The notes under the pieces are model-generated. The model had not been told where the DNA came from, did not search any database, and worked only from the letters and a program-made list of their open reading frames with translations. A DNA stretch of 64,000 nucleotides from Davidsoniella eucalypti. Its lineage: Eukaryota; Ascomycota; Sordariomycetes; Microascales; Ceratocystidaceae. The stretch spans positions 186,001 through 250,000 of the forward strand of contig RMBW01000003.1 in NCBI GenBank assembly GCA_004009845.1, in the 5' to 3' direction. Numbering within the stretch: position 1 is the stretch's first letter; each line of letters opens with the position of its first letter. Position numbers and translations under genes: made by a program. Positions 35,485-50,098 of the stretch are shown here, in pieces.

Positions 35485-38400
35485 TCAGTGGCCTAGATCT
35501 GACGGTAGATAGACAGGCAATCCTGACAAGGGAACAGAGTTAGCGAGACGCTGTTTACGTCGGTATCGTCGCTGATTCGGGCAGCCAAGGAGAAGCTTAA
35601 TTGACGCAGTGCTGCAAAGTAGCAGTACCTACAATATATCCGTAGCACACATCTTATCATGGTAGTCGCCTCTCTAGCCGGGGGTGGGGTGATTTAGCTG
35701 TTCCATCCAACATAAAAACATGGAATACTGGGCGTGAAGTTCTTATTACGGAATCATGGCAGTCCAAGTCGCCTGTACGTACGCGGCCTGGGGGTGGCTC
35801 ATTTGCCCACCGCAGAACCAAAACAGACGAGAACGACAGAGTGCGAAGTGCAGTGCCAAAAAGGCTAAGGGGCAGGAGTACTAACTAGAGTACTAACTTA
35901 GTGGGTGCGCCAGTAAGTAGAGCCCAGGAGAGGCTTCTGCAGCGGCTTCTATTCTGCTACTAGAACACTGCGTTACTGGGCCTCTAGGCCAGCCAGAGAA
36001 GCGCTACAGCAGCAGATACAGAGCCGCCTTCGACGTAAACCTCCTCGTACGTATTGTGGCTTGGCTTTCAGTCACAATTAACAATGAGAGATGAGCAACC
36101 CTTAGCGGTTGGCTAAGCTAATAGCTGATTTACAATCTATTATCGTGTTCAACGGCCAGTTTTAGTTTTGCACAGCCGTTTGATATCGCAAGCAGGCATA
36201 GGAATTCAAAATTTCCATAAAGCCGACACTTTAATACTCTAATAACCTAGACCGTGCGCACACATAAAGATAAAGTGTCCATGAACACTTCCAAGTTCCA
36301 CTTTGCGCAATTTACATTCACGATCTTCGCTTCAGAAAATACCTTGTTCCGTTTGGAGTTTTTTACCTAATTTTTGCCTCATCTCGAAACAAAACCGGTA
36401 AAACCCAAAAAAGAAGAAGGAAATATAACATTTCAATTCGACGAAAGTGTCCTCGAACAAACGAAACCCCCCCTCAAAAAAAAACAACCTATTCTTGTAA
36501 ATCAACATGAGAAACACACCAGACTCCTTGGTCTGTTAGAGCAGGCTGCCTGTCCAAATAGCAGCTAACCATTTAGCAAAGTCTGTCCCCCCCCAAGTTA
36601 GCGATCAGTTTAGCGATGGCAGAGGCCGCGTATGCATCCAAGGTGCTTAACCACTCAAAGAGCCCTAAACTAGAAGAGAAACGGTGCCGCATTTCTCTCA
36701 TGTTCATGTTTTAAAATCCGCCAAATAAGGATGATTAATACCAACTAGGCTCCGTATACTTTCCCATTTTCCATTTGACAGTGGAACAAAAAGAAACATA
36801 TACATGGCATGTATCGATCATGTACAATAGCATGCATGAAAGAACTGTCCAGGGTGCGAAAGGGCTCAAAGTTCAGAGTCCAACGTTAGCTGTTCACATT
36901 ACTACGCAGTCGACTAAACCTTCCCAGTCAAAAGGAGGCAGTTCAGTTTGTCTTTGACTACATATCTTGCTAACAAGTTGGTCGCAAGAGCCAGCGTGGC
37001 ACAAGACTCTCTGACTCGCTGACTCTCTTTGTCTTTATGATCTCGCCCCCCTCTCCCTCTTTCACTCTGTCTCTGTCTTTGTTGTCTACCTACACCAGTA
37101 ATCCTGCTTCTCTCGAGACGCGACATGGCGGTGGCACTCCTCAGAGAAGGAGAACTACAGCTAATCATGACAACACCGTCCAAGGATCAGTCTGAGATTA
37201 GACCTTTAGCCTCCCAAGAATCTGGTGAGCGAACAAGCAAACGAACGAGCGCAGCAATCAAGCAATAAACAAAAAGCACAGCCAAAAAAAAAAAACCAGC
37301 CGAGAAAATGCCATCATTTTAGGGTGACGGGATGTTTTGAGTCCAGGCCAGGCATATTGCACATATCTTTCTTGTGATGTCTTTTAACCGTTCCACAATT
37401 TAGGTTTTTCTTTAGGTGTGATTTCACTATAGCTCGGATTCTTATAGCTCGGAAACAAGCAAGTACTGACGACGGTCTGGGTTCAGCGCTGCCACTGTGA
37501 TTCTCCGGAGTCTACAGATCAATATAATATAATACTAAATATAAACTATTTCAACACAGTTACATAGTCTTGGCATGTAGGCTTACTAGCCAGTTAGGCT
37601 TAATTTTCTTCCTTCAATACCCTTGTACATGCATCTATTAGGGTTAAGTAATAGAGGCAACAAATCTTCACCAATTTCATAATTAAGGTTATGCTAGAAC
37701 CAACAAAGAGACACTACAGTAAATGAACTACGAACAGAAGTGCAATCTGTCAATCTTGTTAGCCTAGTGTACTTGCATATATAAACGTGCTATATATATA
37801 TCGACTCGAATAGACCAACACGATAGTTGGCGTGAAATGGCCGAGGAATCTCGTAGCTAATATAGGGGAACTCAATATTCATGATATTTTGCAGGGCTAT
37901 CAGCATCTTTAGAGGGATACACAATGTATCAATCTCGGAGTCAGAGTATAATCACAATATGAGAGTGGTTCATCGTTTATCTGACAACGCTAATGCTCGC
38001 ATAGCAGTAAGAATACAAAAATAGTGTGGCTAGCATCTGGTACATGGAAAGTCCAGATCCAGAAGTGTATTTTCTTGTCTTTTTTAAGTTCTCCTAAGAG
38101 AGGGCCGTTTTTTACATCTCATTCCGGAGTCCGCTAAGCCTGACATACAGATATGTTGAGTGATCGGCAGTTGATATGTCCCCGAAGACGGGAATGGTTA
38201 AAAAGTCTCCACGCACATTAGTCCTGTCTGTGTATTGTACATGTGTATATACCATGTACTTATTGCTTTATTGGATTTTTGGAAACAAGCACTTCTAAAA
38301 GGCGTAGGTTTCCCCGCTGACGCCTGGCTGAATAAGAGTTCGTCTGTCAGCGTTTCATCAACCCCCCCTCGATGGAAAACAGCATCATTCTAGAGTTTAC

Positions 38401-40122
38401 GGAGTTCATTCGGTTATACAAGTACTTGTACGGTTATATATGGGTGCTGATGGATGTGCTGTAATCAACAAGCTGTCTGCATACAATAGACTATCAAGTA
38501 CATATTCTACGGTGCAAATACTACGGCGCTAATAGAATAGCCTGGCTGATGAAACTACAATGCCACGGACAAGGCAAAAGGGCGGTAGAAAAAAAACAAC
38601 CATTACGCCGATTCTTGGAGACTGTTGGATGTGTGTTATCATAATACATGTACATATCATAGCAGCCCGGCAAGTTTCGGGCCATATACTTTTACTATAC
38701 AGTTACAAAGAAGAAGACGAACCAGAGTCAAGTCAGTCTATCTGTTTCCTCTTTTTCTTTTGGATTCCATTTTACGCCGTCCAACCCAAGTTCCAAGAGC
38801 CGAGCTACGGATGGTCCTGGTTTCTTCCATAATTTTCATTATCCTTCCTTTAGCAGCATGTATGACGTGGATGATACGACACAAACAACATATGTGGTGA
38901 ACATGTCGTTTGATATCTGTGCTGATTTGTCCTCTTTTAAACCTATGTATTTTACTTGCTCTTCGGAAGAAGAATATGAGCCAAAAACAGTATAATGATA
39001 TTTTTTGTAAAATCCAAGATGCATAGTTACAAATAGTGGTGTAGTATAGAACGGACATTACAAGCGAAAGGAGTGCCAGTTCCGTTTCAAGGATTTCTAT
39101 TTTGTTTTTCTAGACTTCCTGGCGTGTAGCAGCCGTATTGCACCATTCTGTGCTATAAGTCTATATTTGTCAATTGTTCGATGTAGTGTAAATATTCCCG
39201 CAGATACCCCAAATCTTCGATATGATTATTGGCTTATTGCCCCCCCCCAAAAGCTGAATGATCTTCTCGAGAACAAAGAAAATACAGTTTTTGTTTATTT
39301 CCTGACAGGCTTATACTCATTTATTGCCGCGAAAAGTATTGATTACTGGTTGGTACTACTAGCATAATAAAGCTTAGGTTGGAGCTACACAGCATCATCG
39401 ATTTGCCTTCTTTTGCTACAGCCAAATCACAGTGGTACCATCGGCCTTTTTTTTCTTCTTTCTTTTTCTTTCTTTTTGCTGCCTGGATACAAATAAAATC
39501 CAGAAAACTGCCCAGCTGGGCTGAGTCTTGGCCATGCGTCAAGTTGGATACAATCTTAGTCCTACTGGGCCGCTATTTTTCCTATTTTCTTGGTATTTTT
39601 GCTGTGAAAGCATCATGTGAGACAGCGCCAGTATCATTCCTGTTACTTACTTTTGACCTCAGAAATGTGTCCTATAGACCACTAGGTTGGAGCCCGTGCC
39701 GATTTTATATATGAGTGAGAATGTTACCGTGAAAAGGACGTAAATATTGGCTATTGGAGGGAGGGGTGTAAAGGACGCCTTATCCAGGCCAAGGAGAAAA
39801 TAAATAGAAAACGTCGCCCGCAAAAATCATGATACTTCCAAGACTAATCTGAATAGTAGAAGCTCGTGATGAAGGCTTGCCGAGATGAGGGGAAACACAT
39901 TTGTCGTTTAAGATGACAAAGCCAAGATTGGGCTATAAAAAAAAACGGCAAAAACAACAGCAATGACAACGGATAGTAAGTAGGAAAGATATAAACGGGA
40001 TTCCACCTATACAGTAGTTACAAGTTGCAAAAATATAGAAGCTAACTAATGCATTGTTCGAAAAGGCATTTTACAATGTTTTCGATTATGGTATTTTGGA
40101 GATGCTGGCTGAATAGGCACCG

Positions 40123-40150
40123 AAATAAAATAAAATAAAATAAAAATAAA
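40123..40150. repeat. TAAAA pentanucleotide repeat
   Basis: About five AAATA/TAAAA units in tandem within gene-free A/T-rich sequence. Confidence 0.85.
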
Positions 40151-43100
40151 CACAGGAGGGAAGGAATAAAAAGAATGCTGTTGGTCCCCACATGCTAAAA
40201 TCAAGCTTAATTTGTATTCAAAATAGAAGGTTTTTTTGTTGACACTTTTGCAACAAAGCTATCAAGATCAGAAATTCAGATCCCTTTCCTTGTATCAAGT
40301 AAAAAAAAAATACTAAAAAATATATAAAAAACACATTCGTCCGCTTGAAATATCACACAGATAAACCGCCATTTTTCTCTACAAAATAGTTGAACGACTA
40401 CCTCAAATCTGGGTGCCTATTTCTTTTTGCCACTGAATCATCCATTCTTGAGCGGAATCTTCGGGCTTATTCTACCTGGATTACAGCCAAGTACTGTATG
40501 TACCAGTTAATTTGTTTATTTTATATGTTCTCTGCATACCAGGCTGGATGATAACAGTTCAAATGTAGCTACATATATGTATTATAGTTGTATATCTGCA
40601 CAGGGGCTTATTTAGATTTGTGCCAATAATCAATCAACTCAGGTACATACATACCATTGGTTTTTATATTAACAAATTACCTATCATTTGCACTGCCACA
40701 TATACATAATATATAGTACGCCAGTAAACTAGCAAAATACGGAACTTGCCTACTTTGCCACAACAAATATACATTAATTTCGTATTGACAAAATGTAGCC
40801 TTGGGCTTCTTCTGACTGCTCACAGATATCTGTACATGTGTATATTGTATATCACATACTAGTCAAGCTTCCCTCACCATCCTTCGACAGCTTCATTCTC
40901 ATCAAGCGAGCCCTTGTCTCAATAAAAGGCCGAAAGGAAGAGTAAAAAATATGGAAAACTAAAACATGGATTAAATTTATGTTGTTTTTTTGTACCTAAA
41001 TGATGAAAAGATAACCGGCACTAAGCTTCCAACACGACGTTAACTCTAATTCAATGACAACCATGACTTATTGATGGCTGACAAAATAAGCCATTTATTA
41101 AGTAAAAGGTGTTTTTTTTTTGTCCGGGCCTCTTTTCCAGCCTCAAGCCACACTTTAGTAATACGACTCGCAGTCAGTCAATTGTAATAGCTAGATAATA
41201 CACCGCTATTACATACTGATATGTTCTACTAGTAGAGATAATGTGCATCACGTTACAGCCTCATAGACAGATACTGTAACTATGCGTCATGAATGATGCA
41301 AGGCGGAGGTCTATGTTTTCTTGTTCTCATGCTTGATCGATGAGTCTCTCAACGCCTAAAAGGGGGACTCTCATCCCAATTCCGTTGATGTATTTTGCCT
41401 TTAAACGGTGAGACATGTACTATGTATGCATGCGCAAAAGAGAGACAAAGAAAACAGGTGACAGACACATCAAGAGGTGGTTTCTAAATGAGAATTAATA
41501 ATATGAATTAACAATCAATTCGAGTAAAAAGTCAGTATGGCCACAGCATGACATCTTTATTGTTGTTGGTTGCCTAGGTTCGTGCTTGAGCAGCCTGTCT
41601 TATATCTCTTCTCATGATTACTGAGGCAAAATGTTTATTAATTGTATACAGATATCAATACATCAGTGCAATGCACCCTTTCCACACCAAGAATCACAAC
41701 AGAGAAAAGACAGGACTTTGTGTCAATTGTAGGGACAATCTTTTCTACTAAGAGGCAATGTAGTCTAATGTTAGTTGATACACCCCTTCTACATATGTTT
41801 CCGAGCTGTTTTTTTTGTGGTCAGATGTTGCTTACTAGCCAAGATCATCTGTTTGAACTGTTTACAAATATACAACTTGATTATGTATCTCATCACTTGA
41901 TATAACGCGGCTTGGTCTATATCCGGGTCTAGCTCTTGCGCATACTTACGGCTAATCATAAATGCCTTGTATACGATGCTGTTCAACTTCCTGATGCAGT
42001 AGGTTCATCTCACATAAAAACTTGTAAAAGTCTCTTCTCTCATGACTCGGGATTCAACGGGGTTTTCTATAAGTACTCTTACCAGGCAATATTTCCTTTT
42101 TTTCTTTTTCTCTTCTTCTTTTCTCCTTCTATTTCCATAAAGTCTAGGGCTATTAATTGCTACATCAACATGCAATGCAGCCTCTTCTTTTTGCGGTCGC
42201 TTCCATAGTTGCATATGATTGTCTCCAGTTCTCTCTCGGTAAACCAAATGCACGATTAAGGAAGCGAAGCACTATATTCAAAGAGATATTCAAAGAGAAG
42301 AGACCAAAAGGGAATCTACCAACCAAAAAATATAACATGACCAGAAGAAAAGGGAGAAGATAAATAAATACTTGTAATCCATTGTCTCACGCCTGTTGTG
42401 TCTTGCGTGTGAAATGGTTCCAAACTCTGTGGTAGATCATTGACAGGCGGTCTGATGCCAAGCTTGGAGCACCTACAGAAGAATCATGGCATGTCAAGTG
42501 TAGTAATGCCTTGAAATATTGAGAGTGTATACTCGCGAAGTTGATGAAAACTCACCGCAAGTCGAATATCAACTATGTGTATATAGTTCGAGTATCAATA
42601 TTTCATGCGGGTTTTAAAAAAATCAAGAATTAATAATAATAACAAAGAATAAACCGTTGGTTTCTGCGTCTGGCATTTATTATGAATGTAGGGATGTACG
42701 GGGAAAAGGGCCCCCAAGAACTCATGACCAAGAAAAACCAGACTAGACACCCTTATTTGGGACGTCCTGGATGATGCTTATCTGGATTTAAGAATCGAGG
42801 GATCCATCCAAGCGAAAGACATATGTAGATATTAGAGGGGCGAATAATTCCAAGGACCAGAATATAAGGATAACTGTATCAAGGGAAAATGGTTCAAGAA
42901 TGCCTTGCCCTAGAACGAAGAGACGAAACAAAAACAAAATATTATATATATATTTTTTTTGTGGTCGTGCAAATTCAGCAGATACATAGCTCGAGACGCC
43001 CTCTCGTAATGTTTCGAAGAATGCGTACCAAAGAAAAGAAAAATCAGATACATCCTGATGTGTGGATAGTAGTACAGTGATATTCTTTTCTTGGTCGATA

Positions 43101-45090
43101 TTTCCCATCGGACTCTCGGTGTCCAGCACACCAAAGCTTTTTCTTTTTCTTACTCGTTGAATAAATACAGGTGATAATTTAGCCGATGACTAGACAGGTT
43201 CCAAGAAACTAAAATACCTGATCATCTGGAATATTGGCACATCTCAACCCTTTCTTATGAAATTTAGCGTACACTCTTATTATTTTAATTTTTTTCCCAC
43301 GCCCACCTCCTCTTCAAACTTATCTTCTGCCTATCTTTTTTTGCTGTTCCCTAACGATGTATCCAAACTGACAGTAACCTTTTAAACTTCTTGTTACATC
43401 ACAGTATATATATATTATATATAAAATATAAAAAAAGGGGGCTTGTCCTTGTTACTAATCGGAACGTCGGACAATATTATCCTATTATTTAGGCGAACAT
43501 GAAATTCTAAGATCTTTGGAGCGTTCGGCGTTTCCCTTTCATATCTGAAATATAAAAGATATTCTAACATTCTCAATTTCATTGAGGGACGGAACATTTC
43601 AAGTATAAAAAAAAGAAAGAAAAAAAAGAAAAAGAATACTAAGTTCGGATACAAACAATAATAGCTTCACAATTCTAGGTGCTGTAACTAGCCTACACTC
43701 GGGCAAGATCAACCGAGGGGGGGGGGGGAAAAAAGAAGGAAAAAAAAAAGAGGCTTCATGTTCTTGGCAATTATCTCATATTGATCTCAATGTTCTTCCT
43801 GTTCTTCCACCTATCATACATATGTATCTTGTTCGTATTAACTTGTCGACAAGGCGAATTTCATGGTTGTGATAATGGAGCCCGTAATTTTTTGTTCTTT
43901 ATTCTTTTTTTTCTAGCCCTAGACAACTGCTGGTTTAGCGAGCAAGGAAAAAAGAAACAGTTTATATTATACATAGTTGAATTTCTGCGGTTAGAAACAC
44001 TTTATCATCATATCTCACAGTGTGCCTCCCTTGTGTAGTTAAACTTCTTGACCGAGGGTTACTGGGCTTTCATTTTGTCACCAAGCGACTTACAGGCCAG
44101 AATCACTATGATAGCAACATGATTTTGGAAACACACTACTTACCCTAGATACACCTCTTATTACTGCAGTGTGCCTGATGTCCACTGTGAACTCTGACGA
44201 CTAGGAGGACCGTTTGAACTCTTGATATGGTGCTACAAAATGACCTGATCGGGTGACTTTACGTGTATCCGTTACCTCCTTCTCGCCTTTTTTACTGTTT
44301 TCACACTCATCCTTAACTTGGAATTCGGCTGTTGTGTCCCTTTCTCTCGCCAAATCGGATCTAAATTTCTCGTACTCAGCAGTATACATATTCTGTACTA
44401 CAGCTATACAATATATAGCCTTTTCATTCTTTTTTTCTGTTCTCCTGCTGAACTCTCTCCCTTTTCTAGTTCTTCTCCCCCCCCCCCCCAACACACAACC
44501 TAATCTCAAGGCAAGGGAAAAAGATAAATTGGACAAACACACCCCCCGTTGCATCTCGACGGGTCTCCTATTGTTGCTACGAGTTGTTTGCTTATAACAA
44601 CTAAAGTCTACTGGGAATTAGCCAAGGAACTTATATCTTACCTTTAAGGCCCATGGAAGTGTCTCACTGTCAATGCAGCTTGCTTTTCAAGCCTTCAATT
44701 CTTTGCTTCCCAAGTCGAAAGAAAACACGTTGATATGTGGTAATAAAAAAAATCACGATGCACTGTTCGTTTTAGGCTAAAGTGGCCGAAAGAAAAGAGG
44801 CCTCGGACACCCCCTTCAATAATGCCGTAGATAGCTCTTGAAGCAGATTAAGTCAAGTAGCCGTGCTAAGGTGGCCCTGTAGCCATACGTACAATAAGTA
44901 TTCATACGTACGGACTTGAGCAAATGCGATAAGACTTGAACATGACAGCCGATATGGTTGGTAAGCCAAATATTGGAATTACAAGCAGCCACTCATAATA
45001 ACAACTTGTAATCTAGTGCAGGATATAACCGTTTGTGTGTGATCACATAACCTTGAGCCTGAGCCGTAGATATTGGATATTGACAGTTGT

Positions 45091-45142
45091 TAGCCATCTT
45101 GTATAGACGTTAAATATAATCAAATCAATAGCCATCTTGTAT
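45091..45142. repeat. short direct repeat TAGCCATCTTGTAT (two copies)
   Basis: The 14-mer occurs at 45091-45104 and again at 45129-45142, 38 nt apart, in non-coding sequence. It is a small local duplication with no assigned role. Confidence 0.75.
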
Positions 45143-48100
45143 CTTGTAAATACTATCTATATATTAGTGCACTGCCCCATAAGATTTGAATGGATGGCAG
45201 CGCAGCTTGGCGGACAATTACTGATTTTTAACGGCCGTTAAAAAAGAAAATCACTCAACCCTTACAGTTGATGATTTAGCAGAAGCCCCAGAAGTATGAT
45301 TGTAATATTCTATTTCTGTTATTCCTACAATTTTAGCCACTGGTAAACACAGAATGTCTTCAGCTTGTGTTCCAGATGTTGTCTGGAATGGCGAGCTAAA
45401 AAAGGCTTGCTACCTCATGGCAAGCCGACTCAGAAACTGCTGCACAGAAAGATTCCGGAGTATCACAACATGGAAAGGTCCTTTCCCCTGCTTGCACAAA
45501 GTTGGTAGACTGTTTCCCTAGGCCGTTACTCTCCTACATTATATTGCCCACAAACTCCGTCATCTTTGTGAGCTGAGCGGTAAAACTCGAACTTTGTTGT
45601 ACTGTACTGGTGTGTTGTATTATATATTTCGTGTAGTGCCGGACATAGACATAGATCACTAGCCGGCCCTACTATGCATTTATTCAGTGAGTATCTTATA
45701 CTACACTGGCCGCGCCGAAATTCCCCTAGGAAATCGCTTTGATTGAGAAGATGCCCATGCACTCGTAAGGCGTGTTTGAGTGAGTGGTACCTTCGATGCG
45801 CCTCGATGAACTATTCTCTGGATATCGATATTGTTACTACTTCGGGTAGTAGAAGGCAATAGTATGTTGCTTCGTGACAGAGTCTCCTATAGCTGATTAC
45901 GTGGTACTTCTATAGAGAATAAGCAGGATATACCGGGCTCCTTATTCGTAATCGAGTCGCACGCTTGAAGACGAGATTATTATACATAGTTATACATACT
46001 ATACTTTCTAGTGAGGCTTTGATACCGATAGAAATATCGCGGAGACTATATATGGTATAGTTGTGGAAGAAAAGGAATAGAGAGACAAACTATTTAGCAA
46101 ACCTGTCTAGGGTGGTCGGCTGCAATCGTATGCGCACAACCTTCTTGATCTGGGCGCAGGCGGCGATGTGCGGCTTGGCGCAACGACAAACAGCAAGCAA
46201 GCTGGGAGGGGTTCCTTATGACGATTTACCTGCACAAGTTCGCACATTTACATTTACCTTTTGTTTGTTCTTTCTTACAAGTCCCATCCCCTGTCCTGCC
46301 GCCTCATATAACTATATGAAGCCTATAATATTGGGGCGTAATGAGGTTAATGGCTGATCTCTCTTGATGATGTTTCCACCGGACAGGGAAGCAAGCAACA
46401 TGAGCTAGCCCTAGTTGTAACGTGTAGACTAGGGTCTAGAGTAAACGTCACGGTTGCTGTTGAGATTTGAGCCTCTCTGTGTTAGTTTTTCGTATCAGCC
46501 ACCAGGGGAACTTATGCTATGTATGTATGTATGTGTGTACATGATACATGTAAGCATAATGATTGCTAACTTGCGTTCTTACATGTATTTTTCCTTTCTT
46601 TTTCCATGGTGTTTAGTGTACATATCGATTGTAGATTACGATTGCGTCGACATTTTGCAATATGTCTTCCTCGAGCCGAAAAAGGGCATCCAATAGTTCG
46701 TTTGTAGGATCGCGACGACGACTGAAGAGCGATAACGTTAAAATGGGAAGGGATGTTTATGTTTATGCCTTATTTGGTTAGTGGCGCCGAGTTTAGCATT
46801 CGCTTTTTTGCCCTTAAATTTACATTCACACACCCCAAGAAGAACATATGGAAGCTTCCGTAGGCAATAAACCATTTAAGCTAGATGCTAGATGGCCAGT
46901 AGCGTACTCCCAATATTCCTGCTGGACAAAGGACTCGTAAGCTTTATTTTAAAGCATACATCGTATAGGAAGCGAAACGGCAGCTGGGTGCATTACAACG
47001 TGTAGATACAAATGGACAAATGCATTGTTCTATGACTTCAGCGAGGCACTGTCTGTGTGGATTCTTTTGGATTTTTACTTGGTTATTTTTGTCGATTGTG
47101 TCTGATGTTGAGGGAGCGACGGCCAGTGACGGATGGTTGACGAAGGCATGAGTTAATCTTTTCAATGGAAAAGCATTGCGATCGGCGCGGCTTATCGTAT
47201 CCGTATGTGAGTTGCAGGCGGCGACTCAAGCCTCAATTGGTAGCTTCGATCGGCATAAATACCCACATCGGAGAGATTTGCAACATGTCGGTCGGGTGAT
47301 GCATAGCGTGGTGCATGGCGGACTTTGACTTGGCTGTGTGAAAAGCGTCACAATGATGACTGAGGAGAAACAAACAGTATCCTCGCAATAAAATACATGC
47401 CATTAGTAAAGCAAGGCTATCACTTGTATATATTGCGTATTGTTATTGTTGAATGGCTTGATTAGGTACTGGGCTTTTTAAAGGATGGCCCTTATTGCTA
47501 CTCAATTTTTAATAATCAACAAGGAGTGAGTAAATAGTGGAGACTTTTACAAGCTCCATACTTTCTTTTGATAGTTGCTCTTTCCAGTCGGCTGTCCAAT
47601 TCCTGCCACGCGAACATGTTTGTTAGTAAAACCGTTAGCTTGAAATTCCCGTAAGCCAGCAGGTTGGAGTGACTACAAAGATACTTGCGAGCACTACTCA
47701 TATGTGGATCCCCTAACCTTCTGGGCAGCATCTGTGCTTCTGACAGCTGTACCACCGATGTAAATTCTACCTTACATCGTCTTTTTAAGCATGTTTTTAA
47801 GCGCCTGGAGCGACAAGTCTTGGCATTCACTAGGCCTGTAAAGTCCGCCCATTCTAGTCTTCGAATCATGCATTTTTGGACTTTATTATCAAAATTTTCT
47901 CCACGTCAAAATAAAACATCACAGAGCAGTACTTTCGAGACATAACAGCACCGAGTCGTACGCCAACGTCGAATATATTATATGGCCATTGTCATATCAT
48001 AGTACACCGACGACGAGGATGATGCGTACGACAACGGCGTTGTTGGCTTCACACGCCTAGAAACAATTCGGGGCTCTTGCGACACAAACAAGCTGGCCAG

Positions 48101-48889
48101 CCCATTAGGCTATTGTGGCGGCAGCACAACACCTGCCAAGCAGCGGGAAATTGGATCAGTCTGAGCTAGAAAGTGTACCCAAGTGCGACGACCAACTTCC
48201 GTCATCCCACCAAGTCAACAGCAGCTTGATAAAACTCGCCGTGGAAACTGCCGACACTAAAAACTCGCCTGTCTGTCTGTGTCGCCGGGAGACAGCTTTG
48301 TGTTCTTGTCTGTTCTGTGGCTCTGTGGCATCATCACTTTTTACTTGTATTGGGTGTTGGCACTTGGTCTCTTGCACGTCCAACATCCACAGATCCACAG
48401 AAGGCACTGCTCTCTCTGCAATACCGGCTTAGGATTACAATTCTTTGTCAGCACGTAGGCGAAGAGGTTTTTTTTCTTTCTTTTTTCTTTCTTTCTACCT
48501 CAAGGCTAGTACTAGTACCAAGTATGAAAGTGACACTCTTGAACGTGCACACTGTGACTTTTTCTCTGCTCGCTTACAGATCTCTAAGAGCGTGTTTCAT
48601 GACCACATATTTTTGGACTTGTGACATGTCGTATGGGCAAACAAAGCGATAGAAAGGATAGAAAGGGAAATGATGGGGGGTGCCGGATTATTGACTGGTC
48701 ATCGTGGAATATTATTCTTCTTACTCAGTTTGTCTAGTATCTGTACAGTATCTGTATATGCAACACGTAAGAAGAGATAAACTTTATTGTTATGATCTTT
48801 CTTCCTTTTTCCTCATTGCTACTCTAAAAAGCAAAATACACTAACCAACACGAGGACTGGTGTTTACGTACAAACTTGCATGGTAAGTA

Positions 48890-49017
48890 CATATATACAG
48901 ACAGATACAGACAGATACAGATACTGATACATACTACCCCATTCCTTTTGATGCATTTCAACAATCAATCTTTCTACTGTTAGACTGGGGTAATATATAT
49001 CCTATCTGTTTTATTGC
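48890..49017 (+). repeat. direct repeat, left copy
   Basis: The stretch from CCCCATTCCTTTTGAT through CAACAATCAATCTTTC to TGTTAGACTGGGGT recurs near 50.5 kb in the same orientation, with a few substitutions and indels over about 75-85 nt. In this copy the upstream edge contains an expanded ACAGATAC/ACAG microsatellite (about 48898-48930). Confidence 0.85.
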
Positions 49018-49238
49018 GAGGGAGCAACTAACTGTAGACTATCAACCAACGCTAATGAAAGCGGTGCGGCCATGGATGGAATTCTGCGACATCGAAACAC
49101 TATAGCGTCGCTATTTCACAAAGTGACAGGCGAGACAGCAGCTGGATGTCATTGAAATATGCATATTTGTGGGTGTATGCTGGTCCGAGTTGTAGGCCTT
49201 GTTATCCTGTTATCATCCAACCAATCCTAATCCTATAG

Positions 49239-50098
49239 ATCCCGATGTGCCCTGCGCCCACAATTACAAACGATTACAAAGACGGAGGCTCCAAGAGACC
49301 CAAAGACCGCGAGGCGTCCAACCTGCCCGCGATGTCACCGACACGCCATTCGTCTTTAGGAAGGTACGTTTAGAGTTTTATACCTTTTCTATACCTTCCT
49401 CATTGCACGACCGGCCAGTATGCGGCCTCATTTGTGGGTAACGAGAGAGCACAAAAGAATTCTGTGGGTGTAATAATAGATTTAGGGTTGTAGCTTCACT
49501 CAAATAGATAAGATGTTCGCTGTCGGATACTTGCATCTGTTGTTGACAGTTGAAAAGCCGGTGGGGGGTGGAAGTGAAAAATCTTCATCCCACTCATCAA
49601 TCATTCATCGTTAATTAATGCATATATCTATCTGTACACAGACCAATTCTTCCGATCATCGCATCGCTTCGGTATCGACGCCTATCCACAAATTGTCTCC
49701 ATCAGCTCCAGCGATCGCATGCCAATGCACATTTAGAAGCTTAGAAGACCTTGGCGATGGTGTTTCTACGGACCGAACTCGTCTGGTGCGGTCCATGTCG
49801 TTAGACTGGCAATACTTGACGGGGAGCGCGATTTTGATAGAGAGAAAGATATACGGCTTTTTATTATTCATTTGTACACTTGTGGTTACGTTGCTATTGT
49901 AGGTTCAAGTCTACTGTTATATCGACGAAGCTAACTTCATCAATGACTTCATCCTGGGACGAATCCCACTCTGCAAATCGGAGGGAAGAGTAAGCTCAAT
50001 TGCACCTGAACAAGATAAATGATTGATCCTGCCTTTGGAGTTCTATTGACTAATATTTACTCATCAATGTTTTTTCTCGATAGCTTGTTATGTTATGA
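49239..50098 (+). other. possible spliced coding remnant between the direct repeats (uncertain)
   Basis: Several splice-like signals lie in order on plus. A CCTAAT branch and TATAG acceptor precede 49239, followed by an open 125-nt stretch to a GTACGT donor at 49364. A TATTGTAG acceptor precedes 49903, followed by an 87-nt segment open in the frame giving CYIDEANFINDFILGRIPLC. That segment ends at a GTAAGC donor (49990), and a 94-nt intron-like stretch with a GACTAAT branch and CGATAG acceptor (50083) leads to a quick stop near 50098. No family is recognised, the intermediate exon linking these parts could not be settled, and other frames are open too. It may be a decayed gene or chance. Confidence 0.15.

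Larger units (their letters stand above)
34224..36100 (-). promoter_or_regulatory. probable extended promoter/leader region of the WOPR gene
   Basis: This is the 1.9 kb upstream of the WOPR start. Sense-strand CT-rich blocks correspond to plus 34590-34625 and 34796-34870. Further up are a G-quadruplex motif and a pyrimidine minisatellite (listed separately), a repeated AGTACTAACT pair at about 35877-35900, and moderately GC-rich sequence to about 36060. WOPR regulators in other fungi are known for long upstream regions, so a regulatory role is a reasonable inference. No protein-coding frame is convincing. Confidence 0.4.
36101..48889. other. gene desert, left part (12.8 kb)
   Basis: No gene, RNA gene or transposon protein was recognised on either strand. 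Open frames stay below about 120 codons and have no domain. Features seen are C-runs at 39240-39248 and 44477-44489, a G12 run at 43717-43728, a TAAAA repeat at 40123-40150, TACATGTA palindromes at 38645, 46545 and 46580, a GTAT microsatellite at about 46519-46535, and the 14-mer TAGCCATCTTGTAT twice (45091-45104 and 45129-45142). The texture is A/T-rich but not extremely so, and is unlike a recent repeat-induced-mutation relic. Confidence 0.45.
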
